NCBI GenBank assembly: GCA_027064715.1
Contig: JAMOPG010000136.1
Span: forward strand, 1-41,748
Length of the DNA: 41,748 bases
Origin: Desulfobacterales bacterium
GTDB lineage: Bacteria > Desulfobacterota > Desulfovibrionia > Desulfovibrionales > Desulfothermaceae
Direction of reading: 5' to 3'
The notes under the pieces were generated by a model that was not told the DNA's origin, made no database searches, and saw nothing but the letters and a program-made list of their open reading frames with translations. Both the position numbers and the translations under genes were made by a program. Position 1 is the stretch's first letter. The number at the start of each line of letters is the position of its first letter. Of the stretch, positions 1 to 8,733 are shown one piece after another.

Positions 1-279
1 TTAGAAAGGGAGCTAAACAAGGGATTTGCAGATCTCTATCTAAAACCTTTTTATGAGAAAAACCAAAAAGTGAGATTTGGATATCTTATTGAGATAAAAT
101 ATATTCCACGTAGAGAAAAACTCACAGAGAACATTTTAAACAAAAAAAGGGCTGAGGCAAAAAAGCAGCTTTTAAAATATGCACAGGATGATGTTATCTC
201 CAAAAAATCTCATACAAAGCTAAAACTTATCTATCAGATATGGCATGGGTGGGAGCTTGTGGAGATGGAAGAGATATAG
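1..279 (+). CDS. PD-(D/E)XK nuclease-superfamily protein, C-terminal end (5' cut by window edge)
   Basis: The reading frame is open from base 1 and stops at 279, so only the last 92 residues are visible. They contain ELNKGFADLYLKPF followed by GYLIEIKYIPR. The spaced acidic residue and E-x-K arrangement is typical of the PD-(D/E)XK nuclease domain found at the C-terminus of AAA-ATPase-like proteins (PF08011). An in-frame GTG at 70 exists but falls inside the conserved domain, so it is not the real start. The usual N-terminal AAA domain would lie upstream of the window. The cellular role of this family is poorly defined. Family assignment is by motif reading only. Confidence 0.7.
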   Translation, partial: LERELNKGFADLYLKPFYEKNQKVRFGYLIEIKYIPRREKLTENILNKKRAEAKKQLLKYAQDDVISKKSHTKLKLIYQIWHGWELVEMEEI

Positions 280-356
280 TTAAAATATGCCTATACAAAT
301 TCCAATCCTTGTTAGTCATTATGTGTGGAGAATATTTATGTAATTGTGCTTATCAG

Positions 357-944
357 TTATAATCTATGGTCTAGCAATTCTTTATTTGTAATAACACTTG
401 GCATGAGTTCTCCTGTGGAAATTACAAAATCATAACTCGCAACAATAGTCTGATCAATTAAAGATACTATTTCTGAGTGGATATAGAATTTTTTGTTTAA
501 CACTGTATAATGTCCTGTTAAAACAAACGTTGCTCCTAGATTATTTTTTATTTTTTTATAATCCCTACTTAAAATAATTTCACCCAACCTTTTTTTTACT
601 AAAATATCTTTTTCCCTAACTCTGAGTTCCACAGGTTTATATCCCAGTTGTGCAAGTCTTGAAGCAATAAAATGAGGAACTAATCTTCCTATGGAATTGG
701 TTTTTTCTATATCATCATTATTGGGAAACGTAGTAACAATAATTTTTTTCTCAAAAGAATTGTCTAACAATTTTAATCTACTGTCTAAATATTCAGCAGC
801 CTTATAACTGGTTTTTATTATTTCGTCATCAAATGCAACTATGTGTGGCAGTTCTCTATTTATTTTTGTAGTTTTAGGATTGTTTGCTGCAGTACAAGAT
901 ACTAAAAAAAATAGAAATATTACTACAAAATTTCTTCTCATCAT
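357..944 (-). CDS. Lipoprotein with FlgO-like domain
   Basis: A 195-residue protein starting MMRRN with a short hydrophobic segment and a lipobox LVSC (Cys17), so probably a lipoprotein exported by Sec. The rest matches the pattern of the FlgO domain: a central IIVTTFPNNDD strand, a GRLVPHFIASRLAQLGY helix, then LGEIILSRDY and ATFVLTGHYTV. FlgO-domain proteins are outer-membrane lipoproteins, some linked to the flagellar base and many of unknown role. The start codon overlaps the stop of the upstream gene by 4 nt (ATGA), so the two are translationally coupled. No flagellar gene is visible nearby, so I do not assign a flagellar function. Confidence 0.75.
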   Translation of the reverse strand: MMRRNFVVIFLFFLVSCTAANNPKTTKINRELPHIVAFDDEIIKTSYKAAEYLDSRLKLLDNSFEKKIIVTTFPNNDDIEKTNSIGRLVPHFIASRLAQLGYKPVELRVREKDILVKKRLGEIILSRDYKKIKNNLGATFVLTGHYTVLNKKFYIHSEIVSLIDQTIVASYDFVISTGELMPSVITNKELLDHRL

Positions 945-1882
945 AGCTTTGTATCCTTAAAAAGGGCTATTTGTGTTTTTAAATCCCAAACATCATAAGG
1001 CCTTAATCCAATTACTTTTTTATAAATCTCTAAAGCCTTTTGAGTATATTTACCCCAAATCCCATCCACCTTTTTAGTATACAACCCCAATTCCTTTAAT
1101 CTCCTTTGTATAATTTTTATATCATCAGGATCATCTTTACTTAACACCTTGCTTCCACTACTAATGGGCCCTTTTTTCTCTTCTATTTTTTTTAATTGTC
1201 TTAGATTACTCTTTTTTACCTCTTCAATTGCTTGGTTTTTTATAAGTCTTTTATAGTAAGGTGGTATATGTATTATTATGTCTTTAGAAGATATACCGTA
1301 CCTATATTCACTAGAAACAATTTTCAAACTCAAAAAAAGCTCCTCATCAGATATCATGGAATATTTTCCAACAATCAAAAAATAAGGTGTATATTCTTTA
1401 AGCAACAATTTTATATCTCTAGTTAGAGCAAATTCTCCCTTCATTTTTTTTATAAGAATAGTGCTCTCTCTCACTGTGAGTTCTTTTACTGTATAACCTC
1501 TATTAGTAAAAAAATTAGATATACCTTCCTCTATTATTCGAGATAAAGGACATGTTATGTTGTAATTATCTAAATTTACTGGAGTAGTAACAACTATTGT
1601 TTTTCTTACATCAAGATATCTACTAATATTATCATATAATTGTAGTGATAATAAATATATTGCGTCATTTAAATGTAACGTATCTAAATCTACATAAGAT
1701 TTCTGAAATTCAGGATCTATATAAGTATTGGTCTCTATGTAATATTTGATCTCTTTATTGTCTTCGTGATATTTTATTTCTAGAGTGTTTTCTGAATTAT
1801 TTATGTCATAACCATATAGGTATGAAATATGACCACTTATTAAAATTAATATAAATGCTAAAATATATTTGTATCTACTCAT
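941..1882 (-). CDS. FlgO-like domain protein with C-terminal peptidoglycan-binding domain
   Basis: A 313-residue exported protein. It has an N-terminal hydrophobic segment (about residues 6-24) without a lipobox, and a FlgO-like domain around residues 60-200 (TIVVTTPVNLDN, GEFALTRDIK, FLIVGKYSM). A charged linker follows, then a PG_binding_1 domain near residues 250-310 (DIKIIQRRLKELGLY, VDGIWGKYTQKAL). This layout would tether the FlgO-like fold to the cell wall. AAAGGAGG lies 6 nt before the ATG. It is 26 nt downstream of the lipoprotein gene at 1909-2475 and overlaps the next gene by 4 nt, so the three form one unit. The PG-binding call is firmer than the FlgO call. Confidence 0.75.
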   Translation of the reverse strand: MSRYKYILAFILILISGHISYLYGYDINNSENTLEIKYHEDNKEIKYYIETNTYIDPEFQKSYVDLDTLHLNDAIYLLSLQLYDNISRYLDVRKTIVVTTPVNLDNYNITCPLSRIIEEGISNFFTNRGYTVKELTVRESTILIKKMKGEFALTRDIKLLLKEYTPYFLIVGKYSMISDEELFLSLKIVSSEYRYGISSKDIIIHIPPYYKRLIKNQAIEEVKKSNLRQLKKIEEKKGPISSGSKVLSKDDPDDIKIIQRRLKELGLYTKKVDGIWGKYTQKALEIYKKVIGLRPYDVWDLKTQIALFKDTKL

Positions 1883-1908
1883 ATGATTCCTCCTTTAAAT
1901 TATTTCAA

Positions 1909-2475
1909 TTATTTATCTACTATATGATATATTCTTTCCTGCTTCTTCAGCTGTTTTTGAGGTAATTTTATAAAATAATTATAAAAATCTTTATCATACA
2001 TAACATAGATAGTTGAGGAATCACTAAACAACACCTTTTCATTATCATATAAATAAGTTTCAACTATGACTTCTCTATTATCCTCTACCGTTACTGAATT
2101 ATATTTCATAATAAAAGCATCTCTAGGACTTGCAGAAACAACAAATCCATAATTACTCAATGAATGGGTTAATAATAATCTATATGTTCTTTCAAAAGGA
2201 GAATCTTTGCCTGGTATAATATAAATAGATTTAGATTTAATATATGGGAATAACTCCGCTTTTTTTGACAATTTCCGTGCTACATAATCAGCGAGCTTTG
2301 TCCAGCTCTTAAAAGTTGAGCTCCTCTTTGATGTTAATATGTATTTACCATTACTCAGAAGAGTTTCAGATATTGGTTGAAAATGTTTCGGGTGAGGGTC
2401 CTTATAACATCCACTCAACGAAATGGAAAAAAATATACAAACAAGCCAAAATATCCTACTTCTTGATGCTAGCAT
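1909..2475 (-). CDS. Lipoprotein, first gene of the FlgO-like cluster
   Basis: A 188-residue lipoprotein. I place the start at the ATG at 2475 because GGAGGTG lies just upstream; the longer reading from a GTG at 2493 would run through that ribosome site. The signal peptide ends in LSGC (Cys23). The mature part has a region (SIYIIPGKDSPFERTY, then LLTHSLSNYGF and EVIVETYLY) with the same strand-helix rhythm as the two FlgO-like proteins downstream, but too weak to assign. It probably forms a partner set with them. Upstream DNA (2500-2590) is very AT-rich, with a TATAAT hexamer and a TATATAATTATATA palindrome but no convincing -35 box. Confidence 0.65.
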   Translation of the reverse strand: MLASRSRIFWLVCIFFSISLSGCYKDPHPKHFQPISETLLSNGKYILTSKRSSTFKSWTKLADYVARKLSKKAELFPYIKSKSIYIIPGKDSPFERTYRLLLTHSLSNYGFVVSASPRDAFIMKYNSVTVEDNREVIVETYLYDNEKVLFSDSSTIYVMYDKDFYNYFIKLPQKQLKKQERIYHIVDK

Positions 2476-2588
2476 ATTCACCTCCATCCACACACTTTTT
2501 TACCCCAGACAACCAAAGATAGCCTTCAATCTAATATATCGGGTGATTATAAAAAAACTTTATATAATTATATAAAAAGTGGTGAAAT

Positions 2589-2797
2589 TTAATCTAAAGT
2601 TTTATTTTTTAACATAAAATACCTATTAATTAAACCCAGGGCACCAGTTAGAATCATATCTCCACAACGGGCTATGAATTTTACAGAATATCCCTTTGAC
2701 ATCTCCCTTTTTGGTCTAATAACATATATGGAAGAACATGTTAGTTCAGAAAAACCGTTATCCTCATAAAAGGCGCATCCATGCCCAATATCTTCAT
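2589..2797 (-). pseudogene. Small gene downstream of dedA, apparently frameshifted
   Basis: The end of dedA reads AAAGGAGGAGTTTATGA. This gives a strong ribosome site and an ATG at 2797 overlapping the dedA stop by 4 nt, the classic layout for a coupled downstream gene. That frame encodes [11 protein letters not shown]... but stops after 18 codons. The neighbouring frame is open across the same DNA and on to 2589 (CAFYEDNGFSELTCSS, then KGYSVKFIARCGDMILTGAL). The simplest reading is one gene with an indel near 2755-2785. The MKILGMD start resembles the first strand of ASKHA/RNase H-fold proteins such as TsaB or RuvC, but that is too short to name a family. It could also be a non-gene open stretch. 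Confidence 0.35.
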
Positions 2798-3405
2798 AAA
2801 CTCCTCCTTTGATTTTTTCTTCTAAAAAAAACATAAAGAAAAATTATCAAAGCAACAAACAAAATCATTAAAATAGTTACGCTATGTAATTTTTGTTTCA
2901 ATATATCTTCATGCATTCCAAAAAAATAACCCAACAGTGCCAAAACTATCACCCAAATCCCAGCCCCAATTAAGGTAAATAAACAAAACAAAAAAATATT
3001 CATTTTAGCTATACCTGCAGGAAGGGATATATATTGTCTTATACCAGGAAGTAATCTTCCAACAAATGTTGATATATGTCCATGTTTTTCAAAAAATCTT
3101 TCAGCACTATTTATAGATTTTTCTGTAATAAAAAAATATCTTCCATATTTAAGGAAAAATGGTCTACCTAAGTAAAGAGCAATATAATAGTTAAATATAG
3201 CGCCTAATAGACTACCAATAGTCCCACAGATTATCACAAGATAGAGATTCATCTCTCCCTTTGATGCAAGATAAGCAGCAGGTGGAATTACTACCTCACT
3301 TGGAAAAGGAAAAAATGAAGATTCCAAAAACATAAGTGCCACAATACCGCCATATCCCATCTTCCCTACTGTGGATACAATAAATTGAACAACTTCATAT
3401 AACAT
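2794..3405 (-). CDS. DedA-family (VTT domain) membrane protein
   Basis: A 203-residue polytopic membrane protein with at least four hydrophobic segments. It carries DedA hallmarks: [23 protein letters not shown] near the N-terminus, the [18 protein letters not shown] segment, and [22 protein letters not shown] with the conserved Arg and Pro. DedA proteins work in the inner membrane as undecaprenyl-phosphate or phospholipid translocases or scramblases. Length fits the family. The gene follows trmD after about 60 nt and its stop overlaps a possible downstream start by 4 nt. rplS would normally be found near this position after trmD. Confidence 0.9.
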   Translation of the reverse strand: MLYEVVQFIVSTVGKMGYGGIVALMFLESSFFPFPSEVVIPPAAYLASKGEMNLYLVIICGTIGSLLGAIFNYYIALYLGRPFFLKYGRYFFITEKSINSAERFFEKHGHISTFVGRLLPGIRQYISLPAGIAKMNIFLFCLFTLIGAGIWVIVLALLGYFFGMHEDILKQKLHSVTILMILFVALIIFLYVFFRRKNQRRSL

Positions 3406-3467
3406 TCGAACTTATCTCCATTTTCACTTTATCAAATTTCGTAACTTTGTGAGAAAATGTAGGACTT

Positions 3468-4745
3468 TTAATATACGTCTTTTAAGATTCTATCAATAAT
3501 TATAGAAGCTGCAGACCTTACAGAAAGATGCCTATATGGATCAAAGGCCCTGATTGGTTTCAAGATCCCATGAGCCATTTCCATAACCCTTTTGGAAAGT
3601 CCATGTCCTGTACCAAATAGCAGGAATACTGGCCTTTGTTTTAAGATTTTCCTTACAACAGAAAGTCCCAGCTCCCCTTCATCTCTGGCACTGGTGGTTA
3701 CAATAAATGGCTCCATACCTGTCTTTAATTTTATATCCTCTATAGCAGTTTCAATATAATCCACTATATGCACTAATCTAAGGGCCTTCTCTCTATCTGG
3801 ATTTATCCCCTTTGCAGGACCCTCCACCCAGTGATTAATAAGTCTTTTGGCCAAGTTTTGTTGATCAATAATAGGAGTTATAAGATAATAACCACCAATT
3901 CCGTAAGTTTTGCACACCCTTGCAATATCATGTATATCAAGATTTGTTAAAGATACTGCTGTTTCCTTTCCATCTTTTCTCAGCACAGGATAATGAACAA
4001 GCCCCACATAGAGGGACCTTCCCAAAAATTCATTTTTATATCTTCTCAAATACCCATAATCTTCAGGTAAAAGTTTTGCATCTTCTAATAGATCAGGCCT
4101 ATAATCAAAGGTCTCTTTTAGTGAGCTCTCTCTTCTCCATCTTTCGATTTCCCTGTGATTCCCTGACAACAACACTTGAGGCACTTTGATATTTTTATAT
4201 TCAGCAGGTCTTGTATAATGTGGGTGTTCTAATAATCCATTGGCAAAACTTTCACACCTTGTAGATTCTTCTTTGCCCATAAAACCAGGTATAAATCTTG
4301 CCACTGCTTCCACTACACAAAGTGCAGCTGCCTCTCCCCCATTTAAAACAAAATCTCCAATAGAGATGCGTTCAATATCATATAACTCTTCTATGCGCTC
4401 ATCGATTCCCTCATATCTTCCACAAATTAGAGTAATAGATTCCTCTTTACTCAACTCTTGAGCCTTGCTTTGATTAAACACCCTTCCTCTAGGGCTTAAA
4501 AGTAAAATCTTTCCTGGATTAGCAATAGATGATATTGCCTTATCCAATGGCTCAATCATCATCACCATCCCAGCACCGCCACCATAAGGACGATCATCTA
4601 CACTCCTATGGACATCATTAGTAAAATCTCGAGGATTTATAAAGGAAAAAGAAATCAAACTTGAGTCAATGGCCTTTTTTAAAAGTCCACACTCAAGGGG
4701 AGATTTGAAAAATTCTGGAAATATTGTGATAATATTAAATTGCAT
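3468..4745 (-). CDS. trmD: tRNA (guanine37-N1)-methyltransferase TrmD fused to a second RNA-methyltransferase domain
   Basis: A 425-residue protein. I start it at the ATG at 4745 (MQFNIITIFPEFF), the normal TrmD N-terminus; the open frame extends to 4808, into rimM, without family resemblance. Residues 1 to about 225 are TrmD, the SPOUT enzyme making m1G37 in tRNA: DDRPYGGGAGMVM, ICGRYEGIDER, SIGDFVLNGGEAA, GLLEHPHYTRP. From about residue 240 to the end (YVGLVHYPVLRKDG, VTTSARDEGE, LLFGTGHGLS) is a second SPOUT-like domain resembling PF09936, a predicted SAM-dependent RNA methyltransferase, here fused in one chain. No clear ribosome site precedes the ATG; it starts 19 nt after rimM and is probably coupled to it. 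Confidence 0.92.
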   Translation of the reverse strand: MQFNIITIFPEFFKSPLECGLLKKAIDSSLISFSFINPRDFTNDVHRSVDDRPYGGGAGMVMMIEPLDKAISSIANPGKILLLSPRGRVFNQSKAQELSKEESITLICGRYEGIDERIEELYDIERISIGDFVLNGGEAAALCVVEAVARFIPGFMGKEESTRCESFANGLLEHPHYTRPAEYKNIKVPQVLLSGNHREIERWRRESSLKETFDYRPDLLEDAKLLPEDYGYLRRYKNEFLGRSLYVGLVHYPVLRKDGKETAVSLTNLDIHDIARVCKTYGIGGYYLITPIIDQQNLAKRLINHWVEGPAKGINPDREKALRLVHIVDYIETAIEDIKLKTGMEPFIVTTSARDEGELGLSVVRKILKQRPVFLLFGTGHGLSKRVMEMAHGILKPIRAFDPYRHLSVRSAASIIIDRILKDVY

Positions 4746-4764
4746 AAAAAAACAACTAGTTAGA

Positions 4765-5301
4765 TCATTTTTTGCAATATATATCCAAAAGACCAGGAGG
4801 GGGGTCAATAATTATCTCTCGATTTTCTATATTTAGCTTTATTACAAATTCTTCAACTGCAGGGAAAAGGATCTCATTTTCTTCATTGTCTAAAATCTCC
4901 CATATCTCCTGCGGATATCTCTTTACATCCTTTACTACTCCCACATAAGTCATATCTGGAAGAAATACAGAACATCCAATTATATCTTCAAAAAAAATTT
5001 CATCTTCTTCTTTTGGAACTTCGTCTCTTAGTGCCAATATTTCAGCTCCTCTGAGCATCTCAGCCTGATCTCTATCTAACACATCTTTTAATCTTAATAG
5101 TACGAATTTGCCATGTTCACGGAATTTGAATATTTGATATTCTTTTGGTGGAAGGTTATTTAATCTGAGGAAAACTCTTTTTAATTTTTTAAAAATCAAA
5201 GGGGATTCAGCATAACTATTTATGCTGACCTCCCCTTTTAGTCCATGAGGTTTACGCACTCTTCCCAGAACCAAAAAATTGGATCTGGCCCTTTTTTTCA
5301 T
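4765..5301 (-). CDS. rimM: 16S rRNA processing protein RimM
   Basis: A 178-residue protein that binds ribosomal protein S19 and helps mature the 30S head. The N-terminal RimM domain shows LVLGRVRKPHGLKGEVSI and the central LRLKDVLDRDQAEMLRGAEI; the C-terminal PRC-barrel part shows DIIGCSVF and EILFPAVEEFVIKLNIENR ending in PPGLLDI. Length is normal. The ATG lies 3 nt after the khpA stop, inside the conserved rpsP-khpA-rimM-trmD order. Confidence 0.93.
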   Translation of the reverse strand: MKKRARSNFLVLGRVRKPHGLKGEVSINSYAESPLIFKKLKRVFLRLNNLPPKEYQIFKFREHGKFVLLRLKDVLDRDQAEMLRGAEILALRDEVPKEEDEIFFEDIIGCSVFLPDMTYVGVVKDVKRYPQEIWEILDNEENEILFPAVEEFVIKLNIENREIIIDPPPGLLDIYCKK

Positions 5302-5304
5302 CTG

Positions 5305-5538
5305 TTATTCCAATATCTCCAATACTACACGTTTTTGAACCTTTGTGGAAACAGCACCTAAAATAGTCCTGATTGCCCTTGCAGTACGTCCCTGTCTTCC
5401 AATTACCTTGCCAAGGTCCTCCTTGGCAACCCTCAATTCAATTACTGAGGTCTGTTCTCCCTCAATCTCGGTTACCTGTACTGCATCTGGATTGTCAACC
5501 AATGCCTTTGCAATGTACTCAACTAATTCTTTGAACAT
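5305..5538 (-). CDS. khpA: KH-domain RNA-binding protein KhpA (YlqC family)
   Basis: A 77-residue single KH-domain protein with the [18 protein letters not shown] loop, which carries the GxxG motif (GRQG) used for RNA binding. In other bacteria KhpA pairs with KhpB and binds many RNAs. It sits between rpsP and rimM as in most genomes. GGAGG lies 6 nt before the ATG. Length and position make the call secure, though its RNA targets here cannot be known. Confidence 0.92.
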   Translation of the reverse strand: MFKELVEYIAKALVDNPDAVQVTEIEGEQTSVIELRVAKEDLGKVIGRQGRTARAIRTILGAVSTKVQKRVVLEILE

Positions 5539-5606
5539 ACCCTACCTCCACGTCTACTTCTGATTTTTAACATTGAATAAAAAAACCCAAAAACCAATTG
5601 TAATCC

Positions 5607-5858
5607 TTAGCTTTCTTTAAAAAAACCAGCCTTTCTAAGTAACGAAACCACGGTTTCAGTTGGTTGAGCCCCTTTGTTTATCCACTCTTTCACCCTATCT
5701 AAATCGATCTTAATTTCAGGAGGGTCCATCATGGGATTATAATGTCCTAGATATTCAAGTGCCCTACCCTCTCTTTTTCTCTGTGAATCAATTGCCACAA
5801 CCCTATAGAATGGTCTTTTTTTAGATCCAAATCTCGCTAGCCTAATCTTAACTGCCAT
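5607..5858 (-). CDS. rpsP: 30S ribosomal protein S16
   Basis: An 83-residue S16 with the signature start MAVKIRLARFGSKKRPFYR, then VAIDSQRKREGRALEYLGHYNP and the C-terminal VKEWINKGAQPTETV segment. Length is normal. It heads the rpsP-khpA-rimM-trmD group. A possible own promoter lies in the 83-nt gap after ffh (TTGCCT, 17 bp, TATATA), so it may be transcribed both from there and by read-through from ffh. Confidence 0.96.
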   Translation of the reverse strand: MAVKIRLARFGSKKRPFYRVVAIDSQRKREGRALEYLGHYNPMMDPPEIKIDLDRVKEWINKGAQPTETVVSLLRKAGFFKES

Positions 5859-5892
5859 ATCTTCTATACCCCCTACAAAATAGTGAAAAGTT

Positions 5893-5921
5893 TATATAAC
5901 AAGTTTATTAATAAAAGGCAA
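5893..5921 (-). promoter_or_regulatory. Possible sigma-70 promoter for rpsP operon
   Basis: On the minus strand TTGCCT (5921-5916) is followed after 17 bp by TATATA (5898-5893); each box matches 4 of 6 consensus bases. It lies 35 nt upstream of the rpsP start, in the only gap between ffh and rpsP. In AT-rich DNA this level of match can arise by chance. Confidence 0.35.
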
Positions 5922-5941
5922 CTCTTAACAACTAACTAGTG

Positions 5942-7393
5942 CTATTTTTTTCTCTTTCGCTTTTTCTTTTTTTTCCTTCTCACCTTTTTCTTTTTAGTAT
6001 AAAAACTCTTTGGAACCCCCCCTATAGCCTCATCTCCACCAAATGGGTTTCCAATCCCTGGAATATTTGGCAGCCGTGGTAATGCCCCTTTTTTCTTGGA
6101 AACCCCAGCAACCTTCTTGATCATCTTTTTCATTTGCTCAAAATTTTTAAGGAGCTTATTTACATCCTGTATAGTGGTTCCACTTCCTTTGGCAATCCTT
6201 TCTTTTCTTGATGTATTTATAATCTTAGGATTCTTACGCTCCTCTTTTGTCATTGAATTAATAATTGCCTCAACTTTCTTGAGCTCCTTCTCAGGCATGC
6301 TGGCCTGTTTTATCTGTTCTCTAATCTTCCCCATTCCAGGGATCAATTTCATGATTCCCTCTAATGATCCCAATTTTTTGATTTTTCTCAGCTGGTTTCT
6401 AAAATCTTCTAAATCAAATTTTGCTTCTAAAAACTTCTCTTCCAGATCTTCAACATCTTCTTCTCCAAAGGTCTGCTGGGCCTTTTCAATAAGAGTTAGC
6501 ACATCACCCATGCCCAAAATTCTTGAGGCAACCCTATCTGGATGAAAGATCTCAAGATCATCTAATTTCTCACCAACTCCAACAAATTTGATGGGCTTAC
6601 CTGTTATTGAACAAATAGATAGCGCAGCACCTCCCCGTGCATCACCTTCTAATTTTGTGAGAATTACCCCTGTTATATCAAGTTTTTCATTAAATGAACT
6701 GGCAATATTAACTGCATCCTGGCCAGTCATGGCATCAGCAACAAGCAATATTTCGTGAGGAGATACAGCCTTTTTTATATTAATAAGCTCATTCATTAAC
6801 TGCTCATCTATATGAAGACGACCAGCAGTGTCTATTATCACAACATCTAAAAGCGAAAGCTTAGCACTCTCAACTGCCTGTTTTGCTATGTCCACAGGAT
6901 CCATATCTGAATGAGATTGAAAACAAGGAACATCTACTTCTTTTGCCAATTTAGTAAGCTGTTCAATTGCAGCTGGACGATACACATCAGCGGGAACCAG
7001 ATAAGGTTTTTTTCTTATGGATTTTAAATAACGTGCAAGTTTTGCAGCTGTGGTGGTCTTACCAGAACCTTGAAGACCAACAAGCATTATAACAGTGGGA
7101 GACCCCACAAGGCTTAGCTCCCTTGCCTCTCCACCTAAGAGTTCTATTAATTCCTCATGTACTATCTTAACTATTTGTTGCCCAGGGGTAAGGCTTTTTA
7201 ATACCTCTTGCCCCAGGGCCTTTTCTTTTACTTTTTCTATAAAATCCTTTACAACCTTGTAATTGACATCAGCCTCTAATAATGCAAGCCGAATCTCCCT
7301 TAAACCCTCTTGAATATTTTTCTCATCTAATCTTCCCTGACCACGTAATTTTTGAAAAATCCCATCAAGTCTTTCTGATAAACTATCAAACAT
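5942..7393 (-). CDS. ffh: Signal recognition particle GTPase Ffh
   Basis: A 483-residue SRP54 protein. I use the ATG at 7393 (MFDSLSERLDGIF), preceded by GGAG at a good distance, rather than the in-frame start 30 nt upstream. It has the N domain, the G domain with GLQGSGKTTTAAKLA, DTAGRL and TKLEGDARGG, and a methionine-bearing M domain (GIMKLIPGMGKIREQ, then a GSGTTIQDVNKLLKNF helix) that binds signal peptides and 4.5S RNA. It delivers nascent membrane proteins to the SecYEG channel. The last ~20 residues are almost pure Lys/Arg, longer than most bacterial tails and plausibly RNA-contacting. No SRP RNA gene is seen in the window. Confidence 0.96.
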   Translation of the reverse strand: MFDSLSERLDGIFQKLRGQGRLDEKNIQEGLREIRLALLEADVNYKVVKDFIEKVKEKALGQEVLKSLTPGQQIVKIVHEELIELLGGEARELSLVGSPTVIMLVGLQGSGKTTTAAKLARYLKSIRKKPYLVPADVYRPAAIEQLTKLAKEVDVPCFQSHSDMDPVDIAKQAVESAKLSLLDVVIIDTAGRLHIDEQLMNELINIKKAVSPHEILLVADAMTGQDAVNIASSFNEKLDITGVILTKLEGDARGGAALSICSITGKPIKFVGVGEKLDDLEIFHPDRVASRILGMGDVLTLIEKAQQTFGEEDVEDLEEKFLEAKFDLEDFRNQLRKIKKLGSLEGIMKLIPGMGKIREQIKQASMPEKELKKVEAIINSMTKEERKNPKIINTSRKERIAKGSGTTIQDVNKLLKNFEQMKKMIKKVAGVSKKKGALPRLPNIPGIGNPFGGDEAIGGVPKSFYTKKKKVRRKKKKKRKRKK

Positions 7394-7514
7394 ATCTTCT
7401 CCACTTAATTTAATCTTTCTCACTCTAAGATTATTGGCAACACATCCTTTTGTAAAGATTGAATTGAAATACGATGCTTAAATCAAGAATAAGTCTTAGT
7501 CAATTGCTTAAAAC

Positions 7515-8705
7515 TTAGCTATCTACCCTTTCCCGTGCCCTTTTAAATCCATCTAAAGACTTTTCAATAACCCATTCTGGAACACTAAATGAGAGTCTAA
7601 AATGGCCTTTTCGTCCAAAACCAGACCCAGGCACTGCCAAGATCCTTTCTTCTTGCAAGATCTTTATAAATTTCACCTCATCCTCAATAGGAGATTTTGG
7701 GAAAAAGTAAAATGCTCCTTTTGGCATTACATAATTGTATCCTGCTTCATTTAACACATTAGCCATTAACTTTCTTCTTTTTTCATAAATAGACAGATCC
7801 ACACCCTCTCCAAGGGCATAATTTAAGATCTTCTGCCCTATAACAGGTGCATTTACATATCCTAAAATCCTATTCACAAAAATAAGGCCATTCATGATCT
7901 CTTGTTTTCCTTCCATTTCTGGGCATAGTGCAACATATCCTATCCTTTCACCAGCAAGAGAGAGATTTTTGGAAAAAGAACTTACCACAAAACTGTTTTC
8001 ATAAAAATTAAACACAGAAGGCACAACAGTATCATCGTAGGTCAAAAATCTATAAGGTTCATCAGATATTAAATAAATGGTTTTTGAAAACTTTTTTGAA
8101 TATTTTCTCAAAACATCCCTTAACTCCCTTAGTTCATCTTCGGAATACACCTGTCCAGTGGGATTATTAGGTGAGTTAATCAAAATTGCCCTCACATTTT
8201 CATCAATTGCCCTTTCTATTGCATCAATGTCCATTGAAAAATCTTCTTTTGTATCAACTAACCGCACCTTTGCCTTATGATTTGACAGGTAAAAACCATA
8301 TTCCACAAAATATGGGGCAAGGCAGATTACTTCTTCTCCTTGCTCTAAAATTGATCTAAATATACAATTTAATCCCCCTGCAGCGCCACATGTTAACATC
8401 ACATCATCTACATCTATTTGAACCCCTTGTTCTTGTGTAAGATATTTTGCCACCTTTTCCCTTATCTCAAAAATCCCAGCATTTGGCATATATCCAAAGA
8501 CATAAGGTCTGTCTGCCTCCTTGGCAATCTTTTCAAGTGCTACCTTTACCCCATAAGGTGGAGGGAGATCAGGATTTCCTAAACTAAAATCATACACATT
8601 TTCTTCACCATATTTTTTCTTAAGCTCAAGCCCTGCTTCAAACATCTTTCTTATCCAAGAACTTCTTTCCAAAAATCCTCTAATTTCTCTATTAAGATAT
8701 CCCAT
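7515..8705 (-). CDS. PLP-dependent class I/II aminotransferase
   Basis: A 396-residue fold-type I aminotransferase. Visible features are DFSLGNPDLPPP near the N-terminus, TCGAAGGLNCIF (cofactor phosphate region), NSPNNPTGQVYSEDEL, the ISDEPYRFL segment with the PLP-contacting Asp and Tyr, the Schiff-base Lys in SSFSKNLSLAGERIGY, and FRLSFSVPE near the C-terminus with the substrate-carboxylate Arg. It is related to aspartate/aromatic aminotransferases, but the donor and acceptor cannot be read from sequence. It lies 28 nt after the sigma-54 activator and 121 nt before ffh on the same strand. The regulator could control it; that is inference from position. Confidence 0.88.
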   Translation of the reverse strand: MGYLNREIRGFLERSSWIRKMFEAGLELKKKYGEENVYDFSLGNPDLPPPYGVKVALEKIAKEADRPYVFGYMPNAGIFEIREKVAKYLTQEQGVQIDVDDVMLTCGAAGGLNCIFRSILEQGEEVICLAPYFVEYGFYLSNHKAKVRLVDTKEDFSMDIDAIERAIDENVRAILINSPNNPTGQVYSEDELRELRDVLRKYSKKFSKTIYLISDEPYRFLTYDDTVVPSVFNFYENSFVVSSFSKNLSLAGERIGYVALCPEMEGKQEIMNGLIFVNRILGYVNAPVIGQKILNYALGEGVDLSIYEKRRKLMANVLNEAGYNYVMPKGAFYFFPKSPIEDEVKFIKILQEERILAVPGSGFGRKGHFRLSFSVPEWVIEKSLDGFKRARERVDS

Positions 8706-8733
8706 AAAATCTACTCCTATTAAAAGTCTTGAT

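Noticed and set aside
2741-2797. RuvC-like start MKILGMD as an intact ruvC gene
   Set aside because: The frame stops after 18 codons and the following residues do not match RuvC; only the first strand is similar, which many RNase H-fold proteins share.
6096-6545. 149-codon plus-strand open frame opposite ffh
   Set aside because: It lies wholly antisense to the conserved ffh gene, has Ser/Phe/Ile-rich composition typical of a reverse-complement shadow, and has no ribosome site.
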